Part shown: in pieces, positions 27,899 through 36,740 of the stretch
How positions within the stretch are numbered: the first letter of the stretch is position 1
Layout of the letters: every line of letters begins with the position of its first letter
NCBI RefSeq assembly: GCF_015354405.1
Contig: NZ_JADKYP010000008.1
Span: 1-64,000 of the forward strand
From: Nocardia sp. BSTN01
GTDB taxonomy: Bacteria > Actinomycetota > Actinomycetes > Mycobacteriales > Mycobacteriaceae
DNA: 64,000 nt
Direction: 5' to 3'
Translations under genes and position numbers: made by a program
The notes under the pieces: model-generated
Databases searched by the model: none
The model's input: only the letters and a program-made list of their open reading frames with translations
What the model was told of the DNA's origin: nothing

Positions 27899-29182
27899 TC
27901 AGTCCGGGGTGTGGTAGCGGCGGGCGCGTTCGGAGCGGCAGATGTCGTCGATACCGGAGGTGATGTCGCGCATCAGTTCCGGGGCGCCGGAGCGGCCGGA
28001 GTAGGTGCCGGTGGGGCGCAGGCGGCAGGTGAAGGTGATGAAGCCGTGGTCCTCGCCCGCGGATTCGTGCAGATCCGGGGAGCGCACGCCGTAGGTCATG
28101 GCGGAGATGACCGTGATGGCGCCGCTGCGTTCGCGGTGGTCGGCGAACAGGTCGTGCAGCCGGTGGAAGACGGTGCTGTAGCTGCTCATGGGCGCGAAGA
28201 CCGCCACCCGGTAGGCGGGGCCGCGCTCGGAGGAGCTGATCACGGTGTCCGCGAGATATTCGGCGTCGCGCAACGTGAGCACCTTCGGCGCGAACATCAG
28301 CGCACCGGCGGCGGCGTTGCGCACCGGCATACCGGCGCGGCCGCCCGCGGCGGAGGCGATGGCGCCCAACGACTTTCGCGCCCGCGCGCCCAGTTCGCGG
28401 CGGGCCCGCAGCGAGGGGGTGGCGGTGGTGGGATGCAGACTCGACCACTGGCCGAAGCGGACCGTGCCGAGCTGGATGTTTCCGGTGCCGACCGGTCGCG
28501 ACACGCGCAGCGGCGCGGTGTCGACCCAGCGGCCGACCTGCAGCAGGGCGTCGCCGGGGCGGGTGATCTCGGCGTGGGAGTGCTCGACGAAGGTGTCGAA
28601 GTCGAGGAATCGGTGCGCGTCGGAGGTCAGCCAGGTGTGGTCCTTGTCGACCTCGATGGCTTGCAGCGTCAGCGCCGTGATGATGCCGGTGCGCCCGGCT
28701 CCGCCGAGGATGCGCCGGAACCGGCCGGCGTGGTGGGTGCGCCCGCAGGTGCCGAATCTGCCCTCAGGGTCCACGTATTCGAGGGCGACCACGTTGTCGC
28801 TGAACATGCCGTAGCGGTGTGAGGCCGCGCTGAGCCCGCCGACGGCCGCGAAACCGCCCGCGGTGATCTCGCGGTGGTCGCCGACGATCGGCAGCCCGAG
28901 GCCGTGTGCGGCCAGAGTGCGATCGATATCGGACAGTCGTGCGCCGGCCTGCACCCGTACCAGTCGCGCATCGGCGTCGACCGCCTGCACCCGGTTCATC
29001 CGCCGCAGCGACATCACGATGCGACGGTCGGGCGGGGCCGGTTCGTCGTCGAGCTGCTCGCTGCTGTGGTCGCCGCCGCGCACGGTCAGCGGTTGCGGTC
29101 GTGAATCTCGCACTGTGCGAACGACATCCGCGGTATCGCGGGGCAGGTATTCCTCCGGAAGAGCAGCGAGCGTGGTACTCAT
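27899..29182 (-). CDS. FAD-linked oxidoreductase (PCMH/vanillyl-alcohol-oxidase type)
   Basis: A 427-residue flavoprotein. The N-terminal FAD-binding PCMH domain spans about 15-185: PLTVRGGDHSSEQ, VQAGARLSDIDRTLAAHGLGLP, and the glycine-rich TAGGFAAVGGLSAASHRYG. No berberine-bridge or cytokinin-oxidase C-terminal domain can be named with confidence. The substrate is unknown. ATG 29182 is chosen because TAGCTT (minus strand) ends 7 nt upstream, which suits a leaderless start. The CPBP protease gene lies 28 nt upstream on the same strand. Confidence 0.75.
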   Translation of the reverse strand: MSTTLAALPEEYLPRDTADVVRTVRDSRPQPLTVRGGDHSSEQLDDEPAPPDRRIVMSLRRMNRVQAVDADARLVRVQAGARLSDIDRTLAAHGLGLPIVGDHREITAGGFAAVGGLSAASHRYGMFSDNVVALEYVDPEGRFGTCGRTHHAGRFRRILGGAGRTGIITALTLQAIEVDKDHTWLTSDAHRFLDFDTFVEHSHAEITRPGDALLQVGRWVDTAPLRVSRPVGTGNIQLGTVRFGQWSSLHPTTATPSLRARRELGARARKSLGAIASAAGGRAGMPVRNAAAGALMFAPKVLTLRDAEYLADTVISSSERGPAYRVAVFAPMSSYSTVFHRLHDLFADHRERSGAITVISAMTYGVRSPDLHESAGEDHGFITFTCRLRPTGTYSGRSGAPELMRDITSGIDDICRSERARRYHTPD

Positions 29183-29189
29183 GGCCTCA

Positions 29190-29195
29190 AAGCTA
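29190..29195 (-). promoter_or_regulatory. -10 box for the FAD-oxidase gene
   Basis: TAGCTT on the minus strand lies 7 nt before the ATG at 29182, in the short gap after the CPBP gene. The oxidase can thus be transcribed alone as well as from upstream. Confidence 0.4.
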
Positions 29196-29210
29196 ACCAC
29201 AGTAGCGGCG

Positions 29211-30122
29211 CTACGTCTGCACCGAAGTTAGCAGTGCAGGTGCGGGGGTTTTCACAATGGGCGCGAAGGCGAACAACGCGGTCGCGACGGCCGCCCAGAG
29301 GATCCACCCGGTGACGCCGGAACCTGTCAGCAGCGTATGTGGTTGCTCGTCCGGCGCCGTCGATTTCAGCGCGCCGAACACCACGATCCCGGCGTTCCAG
29401 GCGGCGTGGCCGATCGCGGCGGGCCAGATGCTTCCGGAACGCAGCCGCAGCCAGCCCAGCACCGCACCGAAGGTCACACAGAACGGGATGTAGGCCAGGG
29501 CGGACCAGGCGCCGATATCGGTGAAGCCGTAGCCCAGCAGAGTCAGCGGTGCGTGCCACAGCGCCCAGATCACTCCGGTGGCTGTCAGTGCCACGGGGGT
29601 GCCGTAGCGAGAGATCAACTGGGGCAGCAGCCATCCGCGCCAGCCGATCTCCTCGCCGAGAGTCAGCGGGACGGCCCCGACGATCATGGTGGTCAGGGAC
29701 TCGATGATCATGGCGACGATCAGATCGGTGCCGACGGTGCTGAGGTCGAAGTGGAACCAGCCGAGCGCGGCGCTGATCTCGTAGGCGATCCATGCCACCA
29801 TCGGAACGCCGAACCAGGCGGCCACGATGAGCCGGGCGGTCCGTGCGGGGGAGGGGCCCAGACCCAAGCCGATGTCGGCGGCGAAGCCCGATGCGGGCGG
29901 GAGCCCGGGTGCGGCGGGCCGGGCGAGCAATGGCTGATGTCGTCGCCACCGGACCACCAGAACGGCCACCGTCGGCGCGAACATCATCAGGGCCGCGCCG
30001 TCGTGGAGCCACGGTATGGACTCCAGCCCCTTCCCGTCGATCCAGGGAATCGACGCGAGCACCCATGCGAGTGCGTACGCCACCACGATGTACGTGGCGA
30101 TATCCGAACGCCGAGCAGTCAT
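29211..30122 (-). CDS. CPBP/CAAX-type intramembrane metalloprotease
   Basis: A 303-residue protein with about eight hydrophobic segments. The ABI/CPBP motifs are present in order: EEIGWRGW (motif 1, glutamate pair), WALWHAPL (motif 2) and IGHAAWNAG (motif 3), which build the intramembrane metal site. Bacterial members act in CAAX-like processing, bacteriocin self-protection or regulated proteolysis; none can be chosen here. The FAD-oxidase gene follows closely on the same strand. Confidence 0.85.
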   Translation of the reverse strand: MTARRSDIATYIVVAYALAWVLASIPWIDGKGLESIPWLHDGAALMMFAPTVAVLVVRWRRHQPLLARPAAPGLPPASGFAADIGLGLGPSPARTARLIVAAWFGVPMVAWIAYEISAALGWFHFDLSTVGTDLIVAMIIESLTTMIVGAVPLTLGEEIGWRGWLLPQLISRYGTPVALTATGVIWALWHAPLTLLGYGFTDIGAWSALAYIPFCVTFGAVLGWLRLRSGSIWPAAIGHAAWNAGIVVFGALKSTAPDEQPHTLLTGSGVTGWILWAAVATALFAFAPIVKTPAPALLTSVQT

Positions 30123-30506
30123 ATGTCCGTCCTTGCGACTGAATCCGATGCCGATCGGGATCGGCCGTCACCTCTCCGGCATTCGGCGCCCCCGGATACT
30201 TCGACGCGGCAGAAGTGGGAACGGTTCCCGCGCAGCGTGGTTCGGACGGAGGGCTCGCCGACGTGCGGGCGTGCGGGATGTTGGGGAGGCGGGACTTGGC
30301 CCCTGAACTTTTCGTGCAAACCGCCACAGGAAATGCGGAAAACCGCCGATTTCGGCGAGCTTCGCACGATTAGTTCACCATCACCCGATCTACAGCCGCT
30401 TACCGTCGCGTGCGGCGCCTTGCGATGGTGGCGGCCTGTGGTGATTCGGATGTGACATCGGCTGTCGGTGCTTGCCCGGACCGCGGGTGCGGGGTTGGGT
30501 GGAGGT
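30123..30506. other. Divergent intergenic region with a short palindrome
   Basis: 384 nt between the CPBP gene (minus) and the NmrA-like gene (plus) carry no supported gene. The perfect palindrome CGCCGA-TT-TCGGCG at 30344-30357 may be an operator. No clear -10/-35 pair was found. Confidence 0.35.
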
Positions 30507-31274
30507 ATGAGCACAGTGCTGGTGACCGGTGGGACAGGCGCGCTCGGGCGGCACATCGTGGATCGGCTGCGGGAACGCGGGCACGACGTGCGGGTGCTCT
30601 CGCGGCGACCGGGTGCGGGAACGCACGCGGGGGATCTGACGACCGGGGCCGGGGTGCGCGACGCTGCCGAGGGCGCGGAGTCGATCGTGCACGCGGCCTC
30701 GGACTTCCGGCGGTTCGGTAAGCCGGATATCGAGCAGACGCGGAATCTGCTCGCGGTCGCCGGGGGAGCGCGGCATCTGATCTATGTGTCGATCGTCGGC
30801 ATCGACCGCATCCCCTTCGGCTATTACCGCAACAAACTCGCCTGCGAACACCTGATCGCCGACAGCGGTGTGCCGCATACGATTCAGCGCGCCACCCAAT
30901 TCCACGACCTGATCGCCGCGGTGCTCGCCGGTGTGCAGAAGCTCCCGATCGCCCCGCTGCCCTCGGATTTCCGCTTCCAGCCGGTCGCCACCGACGATGT
31001 GGCCACCCGCCTGGCCGACCTGGTGGAAGGGGAACCCCGCGGCCGTGCAGCGGATTTCGGCGGACCGCAGGTATCGACGCTGGGCGAGTTGGTGACGACG
31101 TGGCAGCACCATTACGGGCGTCCTCGGCGGACGGTGTCGCTCCCGCTCCCCGGCAAGATCGCGCGGAGCTTCCGGGCCGGCGACAACACCTGTCCCGACC
31201 ACGCCGACGGCACCCGCACGTGGGCCGACTACGTCGCGGCGAACCCGAGCCCCAGCTATCGGCTGCGTGGTTGA
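30507..31274 (+). CDS. NmrA-like NAD(P)-binding protein
   Basis: A 255-residue atypical short-chain dehydrogenase with Rossmann start VLVTGGTGALGRHIVDRL, an NADP-type Arg pair (LSRRPG), and the YYRNKLACEHLI segment in place of YxxxK. Similar proteins are redox sensors or NAD(P)H:quinone reductases. The pathway is unknown. ATG 30507 follows GGAGG by only 1 nt, so initiation is uncertain, but the Rossmann motif begins at residue 4, which fixes the start well. Its last 19 nt overlap the convergent phosphotransferase gene. Confidence 0.75.
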   Translation: MSTVLVTGGTGALGRHIVDRLRERGHDVRVLSRRPGAGTHAGDLTTGAGVRDAAEGAESIVHAASDFRRFGKPDIEQTRNLLAVAGGARHLIYVSIVGIDRIPFGYYRNKLACEHLIADSGVPHTIQRATQFHDLIAAVLAGVQKLPIAPLPSDFRFQPVATDDVATRLADLVEGEPRGRAADFGGPQVSTLGELVTTWQHHYGRPRRTVSLPLPGKIARSFRAGDNTCPDHADGTRTWADYVAANPSPSYRLRG

Positions 31275-32038
31275 TCCGCCGGGGACAGGCGCTCGAGCAG
31301 GCCGGCCAGCCCGCTGCGGATATGGGCTGTCGAGCCGGTCTCGAGGCCGTGGGTCACCTCGTGCCACGGTCCGAGCCGATGCCACACCGACGCCCGGCTG
31401 CGGAGTTCGCCGGTCACCCCGTACATGGCGGTCACGGCGTTCGAGAACTCGGGTGGGGCGCCGTACAGCGCCCACGCCAGGTCGATGGCCGGATCACCCA
31501 GGTGAGTGTCACCGAAATCGATCACGCCGGTGATGCGGCCGCCGTCGACCAGGATGTGCTCCGGACCGATGTCGCCGTGGACGACGGTATCGGCGGGAAA
31601 GTCGCGGGCCGCGTCCAGCAGCTCCAGCGCCGCGCGACGATGAGCGTTCGGCAGCAGCGGAACCACGTCGGCGCGGAACTGTTCGAAGGTCTCGTCGCGG
31701 TCGCGCCGGGTCTGTTCTCTCGGCGCCAATCCGTGCTCGATCGCCGTCCTTGCGGGACAGTCGTGCAGGGCGCGGAGAAATCGCCCGACCAGGAAACCCT
31801 GTTCGGCACGGGGTGTTTCGAGTGCGCTACCCGGAATCAACGCATGGCGCACGACGAGCGGGTCCTCCCCGGCCACCCGAGGGACCGGCACGGGCAGCGG
31901 CAGTTGTGCCGCCAGCCACGGCAGCAGCCGCGTTTCACGCAGCAGTTGCGCGGCGACCTCCGGGCGCCGGGGCCGCCGCTCGACCCAGCGGTCGTCCACC
32001 AAGCTCGCCACGGTGTCCCAGCCTCCGGAAAACTCCAT
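31256..32038 (-). CDS. Aminoglycoside-phosphotransferase-family kinase
   Basis: A 260-residue APH-fold protein. The catalytic loop is VVHGDIGPEHILVD (Asp near residue 168) and the metal-binding motif is GVIDFGDTHLGDPAIDLA. The N-lobe retains PEVAAQLLRETRLLPWL. Family members phosphorylate aminoglycosides, macrolides, homoserine, choline and other small molecules; resistance cannot be inferred from sequence alone. A -10 box lies 6 nt before ATG 32038, and no ribosome-binding site is visible. Confidence 0.78.
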   Translation of the reverse strand: MEFSGGWDTVASLVDDRWVERRPRRPEVAAQLLRETRLLPWLAAQLPLPVPVPRVAGEDPLVVRHALIPGSALETPRAEQGFLVGRFLRALHDCPARTAIEHGLAPREQTRRDRDETFEQFRADVVPLLPNAHRRAALELLDAARDFPADTVVHGDIGPEHILVDGGRITGVIDFGDTHLGDPAIDLAWALYGAPPEFSNAVTAMYGVTGELRSRASVWHRLGPWHEVTHGLETGSTAHIRSGLAGLLERLSPADQPRSR

Positions 32039-32044
32039 GGCGCG

Positions 32045-32050
32045 ACCGTA
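32045..32050 (-). promoter_or_regulatory. -10 box for the leaderless phosphotransferase gene
   Basis: TACGGT (minus strand) ends 6 nt before the ATG at 32038. It lies downstream of the orphan PASTA reading frame. Confidence 0.45.
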
Positions 32051-32066
32051 ACTCGATGGTCCCGGT

Positions 32067-32402
32067 TCAGCAGGGACTCTGCCCGCCGACCTCGCCGGTG
32101 GTGAGCTCGATCGTGGTGCCGGTGGGCACCGAGGCTTCCGCGCCAGGCGTTTGGCCGGTGATGACACACTGGCCGCCGCCCGGCCCGCGGCCGGTGCCGC
32201 CGGTGATGTGCGCGTGCAGGCCCGCGGCGGTGAGGAGTTGATCGGCGAGGGCCGGACGGTCGCCTCGGACATCGGGAACGGTGACCGTGCCGGGCGCGGG
32301 CGATGTGGTCGCGCCGGCGGGCCGGGTGGGGTGCGCGGCCTTCGGCGTGCTGGTCGCGTCGGTAATCGGATGCGCAGTGGCGGCCGACGTCCGGCCGGTC
32401 GA
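32067..32402 (-). pseudogene. Orphan PASTA-domain coding stretch without a start codon
   Basis: Directly after the iclR TGA, the same frame continues for 111 sense codons to TGA at 32067. The first ~40 residues are a Thr/Ala/Pro-rich linker (ATAHPITDATSTPKAAHP). The rest is a clear PASTA domain, with VTVPDVRGDRPALADQLLTA, then ITGQTPGAE and VPTGTTIELTTG. PASTA domains sit on extracytoplasmic ends of secreted or membrane proteins, so signal and membrane parts are missing. No ATG, GTG or TTG occurs before the domain. It is probably a remnant whose 5' part was replaced by iclR; TGA readthrough is a less likely alternative. Confidence 0.65.
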
Positions 32403-33287
32403 TCAGGTGCCGGTGGTTGTTCTCGTGATCTTTTCTGCGGTGGCGGTGATGGCGGCGCCGAGTTCGGTGAGGTGCTGGGCCGACAGGCGAGTGTCGGGGC
32501 AGGCGACTACGGCGGCGATGACTCGGTCGCCGGCGAAGATGGGGGCGGCGACGGTGACGACGGCGTTTTCGGCACCGAGTTCGTCGGGGAGGTAGTCGAT
32601 GGTGATCAGGTCGGTGATCATGCTGCCGAGGCGGTTGCGGAGCGGGTCGGTCACCGGTGAATTGCGCAGGGCGGCAAGGGCTTCGAGTATGGGCGCGGAT
32701 TCGTCGGCGAGGCGTTCGACGGAGTAGCCGCGGGCGCGGACGGCGTCGAGTACCGCGAGCAGGCGTTCGCGATGGGCGGGGTCGGCGTGGTCGATCCAGG
32801 TGGTGCGTTCGGAAGCTGGTGCCCAGGCGATGAATTCGCGCGCGACCGGCGGTGCGAGGGGCAGGCGGCGGCCCTGCCGGATCCACGGCACCGAGGGGGT
32901 CCCGGCGACCTCGGTGATGATGATCGACCCGTCGTCGCGCTCGGCCAGAAAGACCGGAAAGCCCTGTTCGGCAACGAATTCCCGCAGGAGATCCGCGGCG
33001 AGGCGGCGCAGCGGGAACGCCGCCTCCGCGCGGCGTGCGACCGCCAGCAGCCCCATGCCCAGACCGTAGTTGCCGTCGAGATCGCGCACGGTCCAGCCGT
33101 CGGCCGTGAGCTGGGTCAGCACGGCATGTGCCGTCGCCCGCGAGAGTCCGGTCTCGCGCACGATCCGCGCCAGCGACAAGTGCTCGGCAGGTCGGCGCGA
33201 CAGCAGTTCGATCACCCGCACCACCCGATGCGTGGGTGGTGATCCCGCGGAGGCGGCGGGAGTAGCGATGTCGGTGCCCTCGGACAT
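32403..33287 (-). CDS. IclR-family transcriptional regulator
   Basis: A 294-residue regulator with an N-terminal winged helix (about 20-80: VVRVIELLSRRPAEHLSLARIVRETGLSRATAHAVL is split by the family's usual turn) and a C-terminal IclR effector domain (about 95-285, IIITEVAGTPSVPWIRQGRRLPLAPPVAREF). IclR proteins control catabolic operons in response to small acids. No obvious divergent target lies within 600 nt; the next plus-strand gene is cysD. AAAGGA 6 nt before ATG 33287 supports the start. The stop is followed in frame by PASTA-coding sequence. Confidence 0.85.
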   Translation of the reverse strand: MSEGTDIATPAASAGSPPTHRVVRVIELLSRRPAEHLSLARIVRETGLSRATAHAVLTQLTADGWTVRDLDGNYGLGMGLLAVARRAEAAFPLRRLAADLLREFVAEQGFPVFLAERDDGSIIITEVAGTPSVPWIRQGRRLPLAPPVAREFIAWAPASERTTWIDHADPAHRERLLAVLDAVRARGYSVERLADESAPILEALAALRNSPVTDPLRNRLGSMITDLITIDYLPDELGAENAVVTVAAPIFAGDRVIAAVVACPDTRLSAQHLTELGAAITATAEKITRTTTGT

Positions 33288-33773
33288 GGCGTCCTTTCCT
33301 GGTCACAAGTTGATCCACGCGGGCGCCGATCGCGCCGCCCCCGGCGGTGACGGGTCACACCGCCGCTCACCGTACCGGTCGCCGCGGGCATGGTCCTTCG
33401 AGTGCGGCGGCCTGGATCGGTGCCCGCGTCGGTGCGGATGTCCACGCCCCGGGTGCCGCAAAGCCGCTGTCTCGGTCCCGGGTGCGCCGGGCGGTGGCTG
33501 CGTTCGGTGCGCACAGGCGGCTCACCGTGCCGGTCGTTGCTGTGCGGTCCGACGTGAGAGGTGAGCCGGGGTGGCCGGCTCGGAGCGCGCCGAATGTGGG
33601 CGAGGGGCCAGGTGCGGCGCGGTGGAGGCCGGGACCTCGAGGCACTGCTGGGCTCGGGTCGGCGTGCGCCGGGCCGCAATCGCAGCTCGGCTACCGGAGC
33701 AGGTCGATGCAGCGACTTCGCGCCGGTACGGCGGCCAGGCGCGCGGTGAAACCCGCGGGGGGTCTACAGCCCC
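33288..33773. other. Long intergenic stretch between iclR and cysD, no gene seen
   Basis: About 490 nt with continuous but low-quality frames on several strands. There is no family similarity, no start supported by a ribosome-binding site, and no repeat or RNA fold I can name. It presumably holds the iclR promoter. Confidence 0.45.
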
Positions 33774-33803
33774 TTGACCGACGCACGGGCATCCGCTTAT
33801 CGT
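33774..33803 (+). promoter_or_regulatory. SigA-type promoter of the cysD operon
   Basis: TTGACC at 33774-33779 and TATCGT at 33798-33803 are separated by 18 nt, close to the housekeeping consensus. Transcription would start near 33810, leaving a leader of about 100 nt before ATG 33914. Confidence 0.55.
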
Positions 33804-33828
33804 CGGTGTCACAATATCGAACAATAGC

Positions 33829-33842
33829 GTCGAATATTCGAC
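33829..33842. promoter_or_regulatory. 14-bp AT-rich palindrome in the cysD leader
   Basis: GTCGAATATTCGAC is a perfect palindrome about 20 nt downstream of the predicted transcription start, within an AT-rich patch that also contains atatcgaacaata at 33813-33825. The position suits a repressor (roadblock) operator for sulfate-assimilation genes. The binding protein is unknown. Confidence 0.5.
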
Positions 33843-33913
33843 ACTGCAACCCGGAAGTGGTCGAGATTTCGGATGCGGGAAGCGGTGCGAGCGATGCGGA
33901 CAAGGCGAATGTG

Positions 33914-34819
33914 ATGCGGACGGGATACGAGCTGTCGCATCTGTCGGCCCTCGAGGCCGAATCGGTGCACATCTTCCGGGAGGTGGCGGCCACCTTCGAA
34001 CGGCCTGTGCTGCTGTTCTCGGGCGGTAAGGACTCGGCGGTGATGCTGGAGTTGGCGCGCAAGGCGTTCTGGCCGGCGGCGCTGCCGTTCGCGCTGCTGC
34101 ACGTCGACACCGGGCACAACTTCGACGAGGTGATCGACTTCCGCGATCGCACGGCGGCCCGGCTCGGTGCGCGGCTACTGGTGGCGCGGGTGCAGGACGA
34201 TATCGACGTCGGGCGGGTGACCGAACGCCCGGGGGAGAGCCGGAACCGGTTACAGACCACCACATTGCTGCGGGCGATCGCCGAACACCGCTTCGACGCC
34301 GTGTTCGGCGGGGCGCGGCGCGACGAGGAGAAGGCGCGCGCCAAGGAGCGGGTGTTCAGTTTCCGCGACGAATTCGGCGCCTGGGAGCCGCGGGCGCAGC
34401 GCCCGGAAGTATGGAACCTCTACAACGGCAAACACCGTGCGGGCCAGCATATCCGGGTGTTCCCGCTGTCGAACTGGACCGAACTCGACATCTGGGAGTA
34501 CATCGACCGCGAGGCGGTGGAACTGCCGCCGCTGTACTACGCGCATCGCCGCCCGGTGTTCCGGCGGGACGGAATGTTGCTGGCCGCCAATCCTTTCCTG
34601 ACTCCGGGCGCGGACGAGCCGGTGTTCGAGACGACGGTCCGGTTCCGCACCGTCGGCGACGCCACCTGTACCGGATGTATCGAGAGCGAGGCCGACAATC
34701 CGGCGGCCGTGATCGCCGAAACCGCGATCACCCGGCTCACCGAACGCGGCGCCACCCGCGCCGACGACCGCATCTCCGAATCGGGGATGGAAGACCGCAA
34801 GCGGGAGGGCTACTTCTGA
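33914..34819 (+). CDS. cysD: Sulfate adenylyltransferase subunit 2
   Basis: This 301-residue ATP-pyrophosphatase subunit of ATP sulfurylase makes APS from sulfate and ATP with the CysN GTPase. The PP-loop SGGKDS is at residues 36-41, followed by [12 protein letters not shown] and [20 protein letters not shown]; the C-terminus [14 protein letters not shown] is diagnostic. ATG 33914 is chosen because AAGG lies 8 nt upstream and the frame further upstream is not conserved; GTG 33911 or 33857 are alternatives. The stop overlaps the cysNC ATG by 1 nt, indicating translational coupling. Confidence 0.93.
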   Translation: MRTGYELSHLSALEAESVHIFREVAATFERPVLLFSGGKDSAVMLELARKAFWPAALPFALLHVDTGHNFDEVIDFRDRTAARLGARLLVARVQDDIDVGRVTERPGESRNRLQTTTLLRAIAEHRFDAVFGGARRDEEKARAKERVFSFRDEFGAWEPRAQRPEVWNLYNGKHRAGQHIRVFPLSNWTELDIWEYIDREAVELPPLYYAHRRPVFRRDGMLLAANPFLTPGADEPVFETTVRFRTVGDATCTGCIESEADNPAAVIAETAITRLTERGATRADDRISESGMEDRKREGYF

Positions 34820-36705
34820 TGAGCCGCAATCTGTTACGTCTCGCGACGGCCGGCAGTGTCGACGACGGCAAATCCACCCTCATCGGCCGCCTGCTCTACG
34901 ACTCGAAGAGCCTGTTCTCCGATCAGCTGGCCGCCATCGAACGAGCCAGCGCCCAGCGTGGCGATGCCGCAACGGATCTGGCGCTGGTGACCGACGGCCT
35001 GCGCGCCGAACGGGAACAGGGCATCACCATCGACGTGGCCTACCGCTACTTCACCACGCCGCGCCGCAAGTTCATCATCGCCGACACCCCCGGCCACGTG
35101 CAGTACACGCGCAATATGGTGACCGGCGCCTCGACGGCCGACCTGGCGTTGATCCTGGTCGACGCGCGCAAGGGCGTGGTCGAGCAGACCCGCCGGCATG
35201 CGTTCCTGGCCTCGCTGCTCGGGGTGCCGCACCTGGTGGTGTGTGTGAACAAGATGGATCTGGTGGACTGGTCGGCCGCGCGGTTCGAGGAGATCCGCGA
35301 GGAATTCGCCGATTTCGCGGCGAAGCTGACCGTCGGCGACCTGAGTTTCGTGCCGGTCTCGGCGCTGCACGGCGACAATGTGGTCACCGATTCCGCGCAT
35401 ACGCCGTGGTTTTCGGGCCCGCCGCTGCTGAGCCACCTCGAACAGGTGCATATCGCCTCGGACCGCAATCTGATCGACGCGCGGCTGCCGGTGCAGTACG
35501 TGATCCGCCCGCACGCCACCGGCGCCGGTGGGGCCGGTCATCGCACCTATGCCGGAACCATCGCGGGCGGCATCTTCAAACCCGGCGACGAGGTGGTCGT
35601 GCTGCCGTCCGGGCGCTCGTCGCGGGTCGCGCGGATCTGGGGGCCGGGCGGGGTGAAGGTGGACGAGGGGTTCACCGGGATGGCGGTCTCGGTGGAACTC
35701 GACGACGAGGTCGACGTCGGGCGCGGAGATATGCTGGCCCGTCCGGGAAACCGGCCACATATCGCCGACGAGGTCGACGCCATGGTGTGCTGGTTCTCCG
35801 AGACCACCGAACTGCGGCCCGGGGCGCGCTACGCGATCCGCACCGCCACCCAGACCACCCGCGTGCAGGTCCACGAACTCGACTACCGGCTCGACGTCAA
35901 CACCCTGCACCGTGTCACCGACGCGGAAGCCCTGGCGCTCAACGACATCGGCCGCCTCACCCTGCGCAGCCAGCGTCCGCTGATGGTCGACAGCTACCGC
36001 GACAATCGCCGCACCGGCAGTTTCATCCTCGTCGACGAGGACACCGACCAGACCGTGGCCGCCGGGATGATCCTGGCCCGCGACACCGGACCGGAGTCCG
36101 TGCCCGACTCCTCGGCCGCACCCGCGGTGGTGCGTGACGACGTCGTCTGGCACAGCTCGTCGGTGGGGCGCGGCGAGCGTCCGAACGCCGGTGCGACGGT
36201 GTGGCTGACCGGTCTGTCCGGCTCCGGAAAGTCCACGATCGCCGTGGAATTGGAGCGCCAGCTGGTGGCCGCGGGCCGCCCGGCCTACCGGCTCGACGGC
36301 GACAATCTGCGGCACGGGCTCAACGCCGACCTCGGTTTCACCGACGACGACCGGCGCGAGAACATCCGCCGGGTGGCTCAGGTCGCCTCGCTGTTCGCCG
36401 ACGCCGGCCTGATCGCCATCGTCTCGGTGATCAGCCCGTTCGCCGATCAGCGCGAACAGGCGCGCGGTGTGCACGCCGCGAGCGGCCTGGACTTCCACGA
36501 GATCTTCGTCGACACACCCCTGGAGGAATGTGAGCGCCGGGATCCGAAGGGCTTGTACGCCAAGGCTCGCGCGGGCCGGCTGCCGGAGTTCACCGGCATC
36601 GACTCACCCTACGAACGTCCCGAACACGCCGAGCTCGTGATCACCCCCGAACACGGCTCACCCGCCGAAATCGCCGCGCTGATCCGCCGCGAACTGAGAC
36701 TGTGA
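34819..36705 (+). CDS. cysNC: Bifunctional CysN GTPase / CysC APS kinase
   Basis: A 628-residue fusion. CysN (about 1-430) is an EF-Tu-like GTPase: P-loop GSVDDGKS at 12-19, [12 protein letters not shown], and NKMD. It drives APS synthesis with CysD. CysC (about 450-628) is APS kinase, with P-loop GLSGSGKST near 465, [16 protein letters not shown] and [18 protein letters not shown]. Together with CysD it yields PAPS, the universal sulfuryl donor, not just the APS used for cysteine. A sulfotransferase lies three genes downstream. The fusion is normal for mycobacteria and relatives. Confidence 0.95.
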   Translation: MSRNLLRLATAGSVDDGKSTLIGRLLYDSKSLFSDQLAAIERASAQRGDAATDLALVTDGLRAEREQGITIDVAYRYFTTPRRKFIIADTPGHVQYTRNMVTGASTADLALILVDARKGVVEQTRRHAFLASLLGVPHLVVCVNKMDLVDWSAARFEEIREEFADFAAKLTVGDLSFVPVSALHGDNVVTDSAHTPWFSGPPLLSHLEQVHIASDRNLIDARLPVQYVIRPHATGAGGAGHRTYAGTIAGGIFKPGDEVVVLPSGRSSRVARIWGPGGVKVDEGFTGMAVSVELDDEVDVGRGDMLARPGNRPHIADEVDAMVCWFSETTELRPGARYAIRTATQTTRVQVHELDYRLDVNTLHRVTDAEALALNDIGRLTLRSQRPLMVDSYRDNRRTGSFILVDEDTDQTVAAGMILARDTGPESVPDSSAAPAVVRDDVVWHSSSVGRGERPNAGATVWLTGLSGSGKSTIAVELERQLVAAGRPAYRLDGDNLRHGLNADLGFTDDDRRENIRRVAQVASLFADAGLIAIVSVISPFADQREQARGVHAASGLDFHEIFVDTPLEECERRDPKGLYAKARAGRLPEFTGIDSPYERPEHAELVITPEHGSPAEIAALIRRELRL

Positions 36706-36740
36706 ACCGCACTACCGCCCGCACAACACGCTAGGACGAC

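Noticed and set aside
25875-28448. Upstream part of a 1499-codon minus-strand frame running into asnB
   Set aside because: Only the last 641 residues are AsnB; the rest runs antisense to ctaC, ctaF and the intergenic region.
31256-32038. Calling the phosphotransferase an antibiotic-resistance gene
   Set aside because: The fold is shared by many small-molecule kinases, and no feature here indicates aminoglycoside specificity.
34411-34818. Longer N-terminus for CysN
   Set aside because: The upstream frame overlaps cysD out of frame; [20 protein letters not shown] at 34819 is the family start, with the 1-nt stop/start overlap.
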